Below are positions 39,577 through 48,304 of a stretch of DNA of 64,000 nucleotides, piece by piece; position 1 is the first letter of the stretch, and each line of letters starts with the position of its first letter. The notes beneath the pieces are model-generated. The model was not told the origin of the DNA, did no database searches, and was given only the letters and a program-made list of their open reading frames with translations. The stretch covers positions 1-64,000 of the forward strand of contig JBBRWC010000003.1 in NCBI GenBank assembly GCA_038246255.1, written 5' to 3'. The position numbers were made by a program, and so were the translations under genes. The stretch is from RI-242 sp038246255. Lineage in GTDB: Bacteria > Planctomycetota > UBA1135 > GCA-002686595.

Positions 39577-40308
39577 TCAGGCTTCGACGCGCAGTTGTGT
39601 CAAGAGCATCTGGCGCAGCTCGGTCGGGTTCACCCCCGCGCGGCGCAGGAGCGACGTCAGCATGCGGTCCGAGTCGTCGAGCAGCGCCAGCACGAGGTGC
39701 GGTGTGCCCGCGGGGCCGTGGCCGTAGCGATCGGCGAGTTGCGCGGCGGCCGTGACCACACGCTGCCCACTCTCGGTCATGCGCGGATTGGCGGCCGACG
39801 CGGCGCCAGGCACTGCTTGGCCCGCGGTCGGCGCGGCGGCAGCGGCTTCGCGCGGGCGCGCTTGGAAGATCGGGCCGAGGCCGTCGAGCACACGCTTGGG
39901 GTCCACTTCGAGGGGCGCGAGCGCCTTGGGCAGCGGCCCGTCGGGTTCCTGCATCAACGCCGCGAGCAGATGGTCGGATCCGAGCCCCGCGTGCGCCATT
40001 TGCTGCGCTCCGCCGATGGCGAGTTGGAGCGCGCGCGCTCCGCCCTCGTCAAAACCCATGTTGACGGGGAAAAAGCGCACTTCTCCCGTCGCAAGCCCCT
40101 GTTGGAGCGTGCTACCGACCGTCGGGACGTCGGCGCCGACACCCTGCAACACCTGCGCGGCGACCGTCGGCGGCTGACCCTGGCCGTCGGTCGTCAGGAG
40201 CCCGAGGGCGAGGTGGGCGGTGCTGATCTGGTGCACCCCCTGGCGCTGGGCGATGAGTCGGGCGCGGTTGAGAGCGGCCCGCAACTCGGGCTCAAATCGG
40301 TCTTGCAT
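39577..40308 (-). CDS. Clp N-terminal-domain protein without ATPase
   Basis: The 243-residue protein consists of Clp_N-type helical repeats and nothing else. Three units are visible: ALNRARLIAQRQGVHQISTA with HLALGLL (about 10-45), ALQLAIGGAQQMAH with DHLLAAL (about 90-125), and VVTAAAQLADRYGH with PHLVLALL (about 185-215). Clp_N domains bind substrates or adaptors for ClpA/ClpB/ClpC unfoldases. A free-standing protein of this kind, like ClpS-independent ClpC N-domain homologues, may be an adaptor or act on its own. An Ala-rich linker separates units two and three. A TAGGAT box lies 36 bases before ATG 40308. Confidence 0.75.
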   Translation of the reverse strand: MQDRFEPELRAALNRARLIAQRQGVHQISTAHLALGLLTTDGQGQPPTVAAQVLQGVGADVPTVGSTLQQGLATGEVRFFPVNMGFDEGGARALQLAIGGAQQMAHAGLGSDHLLAALMQEPDGPLPKALAPLEVDPKRVLDGLGPIFQARPREAAAAAPTAGQAVPGAASAANPRMTESGQRVVTAAAQLADRYGHGPAGTPHLVLALLDDSDRMLTSLLRRAGVNPTELRQMLLTQLRVEA

Positions 40309-40374
40309 GACGGTGAAGGGGTCGGGGGCGCGATCGGGGGCGACATCCTAACGCGCGGCGGCGCCGGCGCACGC

Positions 40375-40380
40375 TACTCT
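40375..40380 (+). promoter_or_regulatory. -10-like box TACTCT before the acetyltransferase
   Basis: TACTCT is nine bases before ATG 40390, with no ribosome binding site between. Confidence 0.45.
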
Positions 40381-40389
40381 GCGCCAACG

Positions 40390-40926
40390 ATGCGAATGCG
40401 CTGCAAAGAAGCCCTTTACCTGCGGCCCTGGGCCTTTGGAGACGAGCCCAACCTCGTCCGGCACGCCAACCACCGGCAAGTCTGGCGCAACCTGCGCGAC
40501 CGCTTCCCGCACCCCTACACGGACACCGACGCGCGGGTGTGGGTCGCGATCGTGGGCGAGATGGATCCGCTCACGCAGTTTGCAATCGAGTACCGCGGCG
40601 AGGCCGTGGGTGGCATCGGCTTCGACCGCGGCCACGATGTCTACGCGCGCTCGGCCGAGGTCGGATTCTGGCTCGGGCCAACACTGTGGGGCAAGGGCAT
40701 CGTGTCCGCCGCGCTGCAAACGCTGACGGAGCACGCCTTTGCGACGACGGACTTGGTGCGCTTGGAAGCCGGAGTTGTCGCGTGGAATCCCGCATCCGCG
40801 CGGGTGCTCGAAAAGGTCGGTTACACCCTCGAAGGGCGCCTTGTGCACAGCGTCTTCAAGGACGGCGAGTTCGCCGACCGCCTGATTTACGCGCGGTTGC
40901 GGGACACCACCACGCCCGTCACGTGA
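40390..40926 (+). CDS. GNAT acetyltransferase (RimJ/RimL type)
   Basis: This 178-residue protein has the Acetyltransf_3 fold. The N-terminal LYLRPWAFGDEPNLVRH, the acetyl-CoA loop region FWLGPTLWGKGIVSAALQ and NPASARVLEKVGYTLEG are the expected blocks. The family acetylates protein N-termini, antibiotics or small amines; the substrate is unknown. Two in-frame ATGs (40390 and 40396) are possible; the first has TACTCT nine bases upstream. The 3' end overlaps the end of the convergent oxidase gene by eight bases. Confidence 0.88.
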   Translation: MRMRCKEALYLRPWAFGDEPNLVRHANHRQVWRNLRDRFPHPYTDTDARVWVAIVGEMDPLTQFAIEYRGEAVGGIGFDRGHDVYARSAEVGFWLGPTLWGKGIVSAALQTLTEHAFATTDLVRLEAGVVAWNPASARVLEKVGYTLEGRLVHSVFKDGEFADRLIYARLRDTTTPVT

Positions 40927-42415
40927 ACAGCCGCCGCCACAGGTTCGTGGCGAACAGTCCGTTGGGATCGAGGCGCTGCTTCAGCGCGAGGAAAGCGTCG
41001 AGGTTCGCGGGTGCGTACATGCGCCGCGCCTGTTCGGGCTCGAGCACCAAGTCTTTCGCGAAGTAAAAGCGACCGCCGCCCGACAGCACGATGTCGGTGA
41101 GTTCCCGGCAGTGTTTCCACAGCGCCTCGCGGTTTGACGGTGTGACCTTGAAGTCCATCGCGAAGCTCCAACCGTCGACCGCGTGGGTCAACAGGAACGG
41201 ATCGGGGCGGTGGCGCTTGAACACACCCAGGTACGGAACGATGCCGCGCCAATGGCAGTGTTTGAGCAGTTCCGAATAAACCTCGTGCGCGGTTTCCTTA
41301 GGGAGGAAGGATTGGTATTGGATCAAGCCGCCGCGGCCGTAGGCCCACTTCCAGTTGGGCACGTAGTCGAGCAAGAACGCAAATCCGGCGTGGCTTTGAC
41401 GGTAGGGAGCGCGGCGCGCTTCCATGCGCCCGGCCATCACCTTCGAGAAGTTGATCAACGCCATGCCGCGGTCGTTGCAGAACGGACCCAGCAGGCGCCA
41501 CACCTCGCTTTTGGGGAATAGGCCGAGGATGCGGCTTGGGAGTTCCTGATGCGCGACGGTCAGCGTGTCTTCGGGTTTCGGATCTTCGCCGGGTGCGAGG
41601 TAACGACCCACGTGGATCAGGCCACGGCCAAGCTGATCGCCCTTGCCAAAACAGTCGATCCAACCGACGAGGTAATCGGCGCTGGACGTGCGCGCTTCGA
41701 AGGCCGCCATCATCGCGCGCAGGTTGCGCACGGACACGGCGCCGACTTCGAGCTCGCCGGAATGGACCTGCTTGGTCTCGAGCACGACGCGCGTGAACAG
41801 CCCGAGCATCCCAAAACCGCCGATCGCGGCGTGGAAGATGTCCGCATTCTGCTCGCGGGTCGCGGTGAGGATCTCGCCCGACGCCAGCAGCAGGTCAAAC
41901 TCGCGCACGGCGTCACCGAACGTGCCGACGGCGTAGTTGTTTTTGCCGTGGATGTTCATCGCCGCCGCGCCAGCGACCGTCGGGAACATCGTCCCGGACA
42001 CCACGCGCGGCCAAAAACCAAGGGGCAAGATGCGCTGCCACAGGTCCTTGATCGTCACACCCGGTTCGAGCTCGGCAATGCCGCGTGCGCGGTCAAAACC
42101 GAGAATGCGGGCCATCCCCGTCGTGTCGATCACACGGCCGCCTGCGTTGACGCTGGCGTCACCGTAACTGCAACCCGAGCCCCGCGGGCCGAGGGTGACA
42201 CCATCGCTGCGGCACTCGGCGAGGCTCGCACGCAGCTCTTCGACGTTGCGCGGGCGGTAGACGCGGCTCGGTGCTCCCACCGCCATGCCCCAACCCTCGA
42301 CGTGCTCGAAGGACGTGGCGGCGCGCGGTGCGCCCGGTTCACCACCCGACGGGCGGCGCATCTGCCGTCCCAGTGCGAGGGACTGCGGATCGGTTGTGCG
42401 TTCGGCGGCGGACAT
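40919..42415 (-). CDS. dprE1: DprE1-like FAD-dependent oxidase
   Basis: The 498-residue protein has a PCMH-type FAD domain at about 40-220 (GPRGSGCSYGDAS, MNIHGKNNYAVGTFGD, IGGFGMLGLFTRV) and a C-terminal D-arabinono-lactone-oxidase-like domain (GGLIQYQSFLP, SGGGRFYFAKD). These blocks match mycobacterial DprE1, which oxidises decaprenyl-phosphoryl-ribose to the 2-keto form. The mycobacterial Cys387, targeted by benzothiazinones, corresponds to A419 here (WSFAMDF). The reductase gene of the same two-step epimerisation lies ten bases upstream. The product is inferred to be an epimerised polyprenyl-linked pentose or related sugar donor. ATG 42415 is preferred over an upstream start at 42451. Confidence 0.75.
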   Translation of the reverse strand: MSAAERTTDPQSLALGRQMRRPSGGEPGAPRAATSFEHVEGWGMAVGAPSRVYRPRNVEELRASLAECRSDGVTLGPRGSGCSYGDASVNAGGRVIDTTGMARILGFDRARGIAELEPGVTIKDLWQRILPLGFWPRVVSGTMFPTVAGAAAMNIHGKNNYAVGTFGDAVREFDLLLASGEILTATREQNADIFHAAIGGFGMLGLFTRVVLETKQVHSGELEVGAVSVRNLRAMMAAFEARTSSADYLVGWIDCFGKGDQLGRGLIHVGRYLAPGEDPKPEDTLTVAHQELPSRILGLFPKSEVWRLLGPFCNDRGMALINFSKVMAGRMEARRAPYRQSHAGFAFLLDYVPNWKWAYGRGGLIQYQSFLPKETAHEVYSELLKHCHWRGIVPYLGVFKRHRPDPFLLTHAVDGWSFAMDFKVTPSNREALWKHCRELTDIVLSGGGRFYFAKDLVLEPEQARRMYAPANLDAFLALKQRLDPNGLFATNLWRRLFT

Positions 42416-42425
42416 ACGTGCGCAG

Positions 42426-43304
42426 TTAGAAGTTGAGGCGGCGGAAGACAAAACTCGGAATCAGCTTGAGCATCGTGCCCACGAACATCCAGCGTGCGGG
42501 CACGTAGCGTGTGTTTGTGCGTTTGCGCGCTGCGGAAAGGATCTGGCGCGCTGCTTCGTCCGCGGAGATCAGCCAAAAAAGCTTGTCCATGCCGCGGGTC
42601 ATCGCCGTGTCGACGTAACCGGGCTTGATCGTCAGCACGTGCGCACCCACTTCGCTCAAGCGGTTGCGCAGGGCTTCCAAGTACGTGTTCGTGAACGCCT
42701 TGGACGCGCAGTACGCCGGAAAACCCTTGCGGCCGCGGTCACCGGCGATCGAGCTGATGCCGACCAACGTCCCGCGCCGCTGGGTCGTGAAGAGGTGCGC
42801 CGCGAGGTTGCCCCAGGCGACGAGGCCAGTGCAGTTGACGTCGAGGACGAGCAGGTCCTTTTCGGTGTTGTATTCGGTGCGCTCGATCTTTGGCATGACA
42901 CCCGCCGCGAACACAAACAGGTCGAGGCCGCCGAGCGCGCCGACGATTTCCTCGAACGCACCCGGCGCCGCCGCGGCGTCCGAGGCGTCGAGCGCCCGCA
43001 CGATCACCTTGCCGCCGCTTCCGCGCGCGACCGATTGCAGTTCAAGGTGCAGCGCTTCGAGCTCTGCCTGCCGACGTGCGATCGCGGCGACCTGGTAACC
43101 CTCGGCAATCAGCCGCCGCACCAGCGCCGCGCCCATGCCCGAACTCGCGCCAACCACCAACGCGCGCCGCTCCCCCACAGGCACGCCCGGGATCGCCGGC
43201 GGGCGCGCGGGGATATCGAGGCCACCCGGGCTGACGCCGGGGGTGCCGGAGCGCGGCTGAAGGGAGTCCGCCGCGGTCGGCGAGGGGGTGGCGGGGTCGC
43301 TCAC
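42426..43304 (-). CDS. DprE2-like short-chain reductase
   Basis: This 292-residue SDR has an N-terminal Pro/Ser-rich tail of about 40 residues. The cofactor site is VVGASSGMGAALVRRL near residue 50, FVFAAGVMP replaces NNAG, and the catalytic set is ISSIAGDRG with YCASKAFTNTYLEALR. LTIKPGYVDTAMTRGM follows. This C-terminal region is typical of DprE2-type reductases, which reduce the keto intermediate made by DprE1. The gene precedes the DprE1-like gene on the same strand with a ten-base gap. The GTG at 43304 is the likeliest start; the frame is open further upstream without coding character. Confidence 0.72.
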   Translation of the reverse strand: MSDPATPSPTAADSLQPRSGTPGVSPGGLDIPARPPAIPGVPVGERRALVVGASSGMGAALVRRLIAEGYQVAAIARRQAELEALHLELQSVARGSGGKVIVRALDASDAAAAPGAFEEIVGALGGLDLFVFAAGVMPKIERTEYNTEKDLLVLDVNCTGLVAWGNLAAHLFTTQRRGTLVGISSIAGDRGRKGFPAYCASKAFTNTYLEALRNRLSEVGAHVLTIKPGYVDTAMTRGMDKLFWLISADEAARQILSAARKRTNTRYVPARWMFVGTMLKLIPSFVFRRLNF

Positions 43305-43684
43305 GGGATCGGGGGGGGGCTGCGGTGGATGGCGTGCGGGGCGGCCAGCGTCGTGCCAGCGGGCGCCGGGGGAGTGAAATTGCCGTCCGAGGCTACCCCA
43401 TCGGGTGGCGCGGGCGCCCGTCGCGAGCCCCTTTTGACGCTTCGTGCAAGGTTCGCGCGCTGGGTGCCGGGGGCGCACGGTCCCGGAGTGACGCGCGGTT
43501 AAAGCCGGACCCCGCTTTGCCGGGCTTTGACCGGATTGGCCCGGCACAAACGCAGAGCCGGGTCCTGCCGCCACCCCGCCGCCGACGGGTCTTGGACCAC
43601 CGCGCCCGCCGTGTTCCCATGCGCCGCGCATACCACCCGCACCGCATCCTGGCACCGCATCCTTGCGCGCACGGCCCCTCGAAC
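43305..43684. other. Divergent intergenic region with one hairpin
   Basis: About 380 bases lie between the reductase and the FG-GAP lipoprotein gene. The only structure that I see is an imperfect inverted repeat, AAAGCCGG at 43501-43508 with CCGGGCTTT at 43520-43528, which could fold with a one-base bulge. There is no T-run, so it is not a classical terminator. No clear promoter is seen. Confidence 0.35.
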
Positions 43685-46600
43685 ATGCTTCCCCATCGCT
43701 TCGCGCACCGCGCCCCCGCCGTTTTGGCCCTTTGCCTCGGGCTCCTCGTTGCGTGCAAGCGCGACAAACCCGCGGCGCCCGCGCCGACACCGCCCGAGGT
43801 GCTCGTCGCCCGCGACATCGCCGCGGCGCTGTTCGACGCGGAACGCATCACGGAGGCCGAAGCCGCGCTGGCGCCGCTTGTTGAGCGGAAGCCGGTCGAC
43901 CCTGCGGACCTCGTCGCGCTCGCAATCGCCAAGTTGGCGGGGCCGATGGATCGGGCCAACGTGGACGAGGTGGTCGGCTTGCTCGAGCGTGCGCTCGCGC
44001 TCGACCCAAACTCGGCGGCAGCGCACTTCAACCTGGGCCGGGTGCGGTTTGGCTGGGGCACCGAATGGGAGCGTGCGTTGACAAGCTTCCGCCGCGCCCA
44101 CGAGCTCGCCCCGAACGACGTGCCGACGGCCGTATTCCTCGCGCAACTCCTGCTGAACGTCGGACGCGACAACGACGACGACACGCTGCTGCGCGAAGCG
44201 GCTGAACTGCTCACAGGAGTGCGCACACTCGGGCTTGAACTCGCCGGCAGTTGGTACATGACGGCCCTGTACGTCAGTTGGGACCTTTATGGCGATTTGG
44301 ATCGCCGCGACGAGGGCGCGGCGTTCCTGGCCGAACTGCGCACGTTGGAAGCGCGCGGAATCCCCAAACCCACACCCACCGACATCCAACGCGGCAACCT
44401 GGGCCGTTTGCGCCCGCCAACACCCGAGCGCGCCGCGCCGCTTCAGCTTGCGACGCCGCGCCTCGGTCCGCCCATTGCGCTATCCGGTGCGGCGCTCACT
44501 GGCCCAGTGCGCGACCTTCGCATTGCCACATTGCGCGCCGAATGGCGCGAAGTGATGGCCGAAGAGCTGGAGGTCGGCGTACCCGCGGGCCGCAACCCCG
44601 AGACGTTTGTTGCGGGCGGCGAGGCGGGCCCCGCGGGCGTGCTCGCAAGCGACGGCCAACACATCGTGCACTTTGCGCCCGCGGAACCCGGCGCCGCGGC
44701 GTGGCCCGGGCGGGTGGTGCTCGAAGCGCAGCACACCGCGTGGCTCGCCATCGACGTGGATCCGGACTGGGAGGGTCGCACACGCACCGATCCAGGTGTC
44801 AGCGCGCTCGAACTCCTGCGCATCGACGCCGCAGGAGACCTTTGGGTGCACCGTGCGGACGGTGGGGGTGCGTTCGATGCGGGCCGGGTGCGCGCGCCGG
44901 CGGGAGCGGGTGCAACAGCACTGATTGCGGTCGACCTCGACCACGAAGGCGATCTAGACCTCGTGGTCGCCGGGACCGCGGCGCAGGCGGATGCCAACGG
45001 CGCGCGGCTCTTGCGCGCGGACGGGGGCGGAGCGGACGTAGACCTGGACCGATTCACGCTCGCGGGCGAAGGGTGGCCGCTTCCCGCGGGCCGCGCATTC
45101 GAGTGGGTGATCGCGGAGGACTTCGACGGGGACGACGACAGCGACCTCATGCTCGGTGGCCCTCAAGGTCTCGTTTGGCTCGACAGCCTGCGCCGCGACC
45201 GGTTCAACGACCGCAGCGCCGATTTGCCCGCGGGTGTCGACGCGTCGCGCGCGCCGCTCGCGGGCGACCTCGACGGCGACGGGTTCGTCGACCTGTGGTT
45301 TCCCGCGACGGGCGAGCGCTTGGTCGGGCGCTTTGGCGAGCGCTTCGAGCGTGTTGCCGCGCGCGCTCCAATCGCGGTGCCCGCCGCGAGCACACCTGTT
45401 CTCGTCGACTTCGATCTGGACGGGAGCCTCGACGTCCTGTGGGTGACGGGGACGGGCCAACTCGGTGGAGTTCTCGCCATCGCGCGCGATGCAGAGCGCG
45501 AACTGAGCCCGATCGAACTCGGCGCCCGTCCCGGGCCGCTCTTGATCGCCGATGTGGACGGCGACCAGCGTCTCGAAGTGGTCTACGTGGACACCAGCGG
45601 CGCGCCGGCTGCGCGCGCGGTGCTCGGCGAGGGCCGCGGCCTGCGCCTCGCGCTGCGCGGGGTGAAGGACAGCGCCCGCGCGATTGGCGCCAAGATCGAA
45701 GTGCGCGCGGGAGCGCTATACCGCCGCTTGCATTTCGAAGGTGAGCCGGTCCTCGTCGGGCTAGGGCGCGCCGCGGCCGCCGACGTCGTGCGTGTCACGT
45801 GGATCAACGGTGTGGTGCAAACGATGCTCGACGCACCCGCCCAAGAAACGCGTGTCCTCGAGCAGATCGAGGGCCTGATCGGCTCATGCCCGTTCCTGTA
45901 CGTGTGGAACGGCACGACCTTCGAATTTGTCACCGACGTGCTCGGCATCACGCCCCTCGGTCTGCCCATGGCGCCCGACATGCTCGTGCCTCCGGATTCC
46001 GACGAGTACGTGCTGATTCGCGGCGAACAGTTCGCGCCCAGCGACGGCGAATACGTCGTGCAGATCACCGAGGAACTGCGCGAAGTGACGTACCTCGACC
46101 AGGCGCGGCTGCACGTCATCGACCACCCCGAAGGCACGGAGCTGTTCCCGAACGAGCGCTTCACCTTCCCGCCCTTCCCCGTGCACGAGTTGCACCTCGT
46201 GCGCGCGCCGCTTGTGCCGCTCAAAGCGCTCGACCAGGATGGCCGAGACTGGGCTGCGCAGCTCGCCGCCGAAGACGGCGCGTTTGCGATCCCGTTCAAC
46301 GCCGAGCGCGGCCAGTTCATGGGCCTTGCGACCCCCCACTTCCTTGAGCTTTCTTTCGACCCCGCCGCGGTCGCGCAAGCCGAACGCCTGCGCCTCGTGA
46401 TGTGCGGTTGGTTCTATTGGACCGACGCGAGCGTCAACATGGCCGCCGCGCGCCACCCCGAGGTCGAGTTCGTACCGCCGCTCGTCGAAGTGCCCGACGG
46501 CAAGGGCGGCTGGCGTTCGATCGGTCCGTCGATCGGTTTCCCGGCCGGCAAGCTCAAGACGATGGTCATCGAAGCGGATGGCTGGCTCGACCGCGCGGAC

Positions 46601-47209
46601 CCGCGCCTGCGGATCCATTCGTCGCTGCGGCTGTATTGGGATGCGATTCGGCTTGCCACCTGCGCGGGTGACCACGCGCGCCGCGAACACGTCCTGCCTG
46701 CGAGTCTTGCGCAGCTGTGGGAGCGCGGTTTTTCGGGCACGGTGTGGTTGCACGCCGAAGAACGCCTCGAATGGTTCGATTGGGACGTGCTTGCCGCGGT
46801 TCCGCGCTGGAACCAACACCCAGGGATGTACACACGCCATGGCGATGTGCGCACACTCCTCGACACCATCGACGACCAGTTCGTGATCTTCGGCGCGGGG
46901 GATGCGCTCGAACTGCGTTTTGATGCCAAGGATCTGCCCGCGGTGCCCGAGGGTTGGCGCCGCGACTACCTTCTTTTCCTCGACGGTTGGGCAAAGGACC
47001 GCGACCACAACACCGAAGAGGCGCTGTTTGTCGAGCCCCTGCCATTCCACGGGATGAGCGGTTATCCCTACGGCCCCGACGAGTCCTATCCCGACACCGC
47101 AGCGACCCGTGAATACCGCGCGCGCTACAACGTGCGCGGCTCAAAACAGTGGATCGAGCCGCTCAGCCCCGCGGCAAGCGTTTGGCCGCGCACTGCGGAC
47201 GGTAAGTGA
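43685..47209 (+). CDS. TPR/FG-GAP/UnbV-like (CRTAC) lipoprotein
   Basis: This is a 1174-residue surface lipoprotein. The lipobox is LVACK near residue 21. Tetratricopeptide repeats follow at about 70-170 (ALALDPNSAAAHFNLG, AHELAPNDVPTAVFLA). Residues about 370-690 hold FG-GAP/VCBS propeller repeats with calcium-type loops: DLDHEGDLDLVV, DFDGDDDSDLML, DLDGDGFVDLWF and DFDLDGSLDVLW. An ASPIC/UnbV-like piece (VRVTWINGVVQTM) precedes a C-terminal region of about 430 residues that I do not recognise. Such proteins are common in Planctomycetota; their role is unknown. The start is ATG 43685. The stop overlaps the start of lpxR. Confidence 0.8.
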   Translation: MLPHRFAHRAPAVLALCLGLLVACKRDKPAAPAPTPPEVLVARDIAAALFDAERITEAEAALAPLVERKPVDPADLVALAIAKLAGPMDRANVDEVVGLLERALALDPNSAAAHFNLGRVRFGWGTEWERALTSFRRAHELAPNDVPTAVFLAQLLLNVGRDNDDDTLLREAAELLTGVRTLGLELAGSWYMTALYVSWDLYGDLDRRDEGAAFLAELRTLEARGIPKPTPTDIQRGNLGRLRPPTPERAAPLQLATPRLGPPIALSGAALTGPVRDLRIATLRAEWREVMAEELEVGVPAGRNPETFVAGGEAGPAGVLASDGQHIVHFAPAEPGAAAWPGRVVLEAQHTAWLAIDVDPDWEGRTRTDPGVSALELLRIDAAGDLWVHRADGGGAFDAGRVRAPAGAGATALIAVDLDHEGDLDLVVAGTAAQADANGARLLRADGGGADVDLDRFTLAGEGWPLPAGRAFEWVIAEDFDGDDDSDLMLGGPQGLVWLDSLRRDRFNDRSADLPAGVDASRAPLAGDLDGDGFVDLWFPATGERLVGRFGERFERVAARAPIAVPAASTPVLVDFDLDGSLDVLWVTGTGQLGGVLAIARDAERELSPIELGARPGPLLIADVDGDQRLEVVYVDTSGAPAARAVLGEGRGLRLALRGVKDSARAIGAKIEVRAGALYRRLHFEGEPVLVGLGRAAAADVVRVTWINGVVQTMLDAPAQETRVLEQIEGLIGSCPFLYVWNGTTFEFVTDVLGITPLGLPMAPDMLVPPDSDEYVLIRGEQFAPSDGEYVVQITEELREVTYLDQARLHVIDHPEGTELFPNERFTFPPFPVHELHLVRAPLVPLKALDQDGRDWAAQLAAEDGAFAIPFNAERGQFMGLATPHFLELSFDPAAVAQAERLRLVMCGWFYWTDASVNMAAARHPEVEFVPPLVEVPDGKGGWRSIGPSIGFPAGKLKTMVIEADGWLDRADPRLRIHSSLRLYWDAIRLATCAGDHARREHVLPASLAQLWERGFSGTVWLHAEERLEWFDWDVLAAVPRWNQHPGMYTRHGDVRTLLDTIDDQFVIFGAGDALELRFDAKDLPAVPEGWRRDYLLFLDGWAKDRDHNTEEALFVEPLPFHGMSGYPYGPDESYPDTAATREYRARYNVRGSKQWIEPLSPAASVWPRTADGK

Positions 47210-48222
47210 CCACCCGCGCATGGGTGACGGCCCTCGCATTGTGCGCGACCGCCTGCCAGGGATCGCGCGTTGCGGTCACGGAGGAAAACGATCTTCTCAG
47301 CCGCGGAACCGCCACCGACCGGGATTACACCCAGGGCGCGCGGGTGGAAGTCGCACGCCCGCTCGCTGCCGCATCCGCGCCCGAGCGCGCCCTCTTTGCG
47401 ACGTTCGACCGCATCCCGCTCCTGCTTCCCGCTGCGGTCGCAGGCCAGCCCGCCGCGGGCGCGCTCACCTGGTCGCTGCGCCAACGCATCTTCACACCCG
47501 AAAACCTCGAAACCGACCAATACCAGCCGGACGATCGGCCCTACGCGGGCTTGCTCGACTTCACCGTGGCGCGCACGCGCGTGTGGCTCGACCCGGATCC
47601 GTCCACACGCCGCGACCGTCTGCAACGGGTGTCGCTCAGTGCCGGAGCGATGGGCAGTGCCAGCCTCGCACGCGACACGCAGATCGGCTATCACGACGGG
47701 ATCGGCGAGCCGCGCCCAAACGGCTGGCGCCACCAGGTCCCGACCGAAGCGACACTCGGCCTCGAGGTGCTTTCGCGGCAGCGCTTTTTCTTCGCGACGC
47801 TGCAACCCGGCCGAGCGGGTGGTTTCGAGTTCGACGCGGCCCTCGAGCGCGACCTGCGCCTTGGCAACGCCGACACCTCGTTGGGCACCGCGTTCCTCCT
47901 GCGGCTTGGTGCACACTTGCCCCGCGCCGAGGGACTGTTCCCGCACGGGACGGCCATCGACCCTGTGTCCTCGGCCTGGATCTACCTTCGCGCGGGTGCG
48001 CGCGGAGTGTTTTGGGACGCGACCCTCGACGGCGCACTCTTCGCGGACAGCCCGTCGGTGGAGCGCGAGAACGTCGTCGGGACTGCGGAACTGGGTGGGG
48101 TGCTGCTCTTGCGCGGGTTTGCCGTCAGTTACGGGATTGTCATTTCCACCCCGCAGTTCGAGGGCCAGGGCCGCGTCCCGACCTACGGCCGACTGGTGGT
48201 GGGTCCGACGAGCCTCTGGTGA
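47206..48222 (+). CDS. lpxR: Lipid A 3'-O-deacylase LpxR-like outer-membrane protein
   Basis: This 338-residue beta-barrel protein is of the LpxR/DUF2219 family, which removes the 3'-acyloxyacyl group from lipid A in the outer membrane. A signal sequence ending near ATACQGS suggests either a plain signal peptide or a lipobox. Family motifs are VTEENDLL (Asn-Asp), DRDYTQGARV, DDRPYAGLL and YHDGIGEPRPNGWRHQ, which holds the active-site His. The C-terminal strand is typical of a barrel. The GTG start overlaps the stop of the FG-GAP lipoprotein gene (GTGA). It matches the presence of lpxB in this window. Confidence 0.85.
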   Translation: MTTRAWVTALALCATACQGSRVAVTEENDLLSRGTATDRDYTQGARVEVARPLAAASAPERALFATFDRIPLLLPAAVAGQPAAGALTWSLRQRIFTPENLETDQYQPDDRPYAGLLDFTVARTRVWLDPDPSTRRDRLQRVSLSAGAMGSASLARDTQIGYHDGIGEPRPNGWRHQVPTEATLGLEVLSRQRFFFATLQPGRAGGFEFDAALERDLRLGNADTSLGTAFLLRLGAHLPRAEGLFPHGTAIDPVSSAWIYLRAGARGVFWDATLDGALFADSPSVERENVVGTAELGGVLLLRGFAVSYGIVISTPQFEGQGRVPTYGRLVVGPTSLW

Positions 48223-48257
48223 GTCCTGGGGTGCCTGGGTGGACGATCCCGTCCGGG

Positions 48258-48263
48258 TACGCT
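48258..48263 (+). promoter_or_regulatory. Possible -10 box TACGCT before the Kelch gene
   Basis: TACGCT lies 41 bases before ATG 48305, so a short leader rather than a leaderless mRNA would result. Confidence 0.3.
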
Positions 48264-48304
48264 TGATTGCGATCTCCTCCTCCAGCTCGGTTCGAGCCCT
48301 CCCA

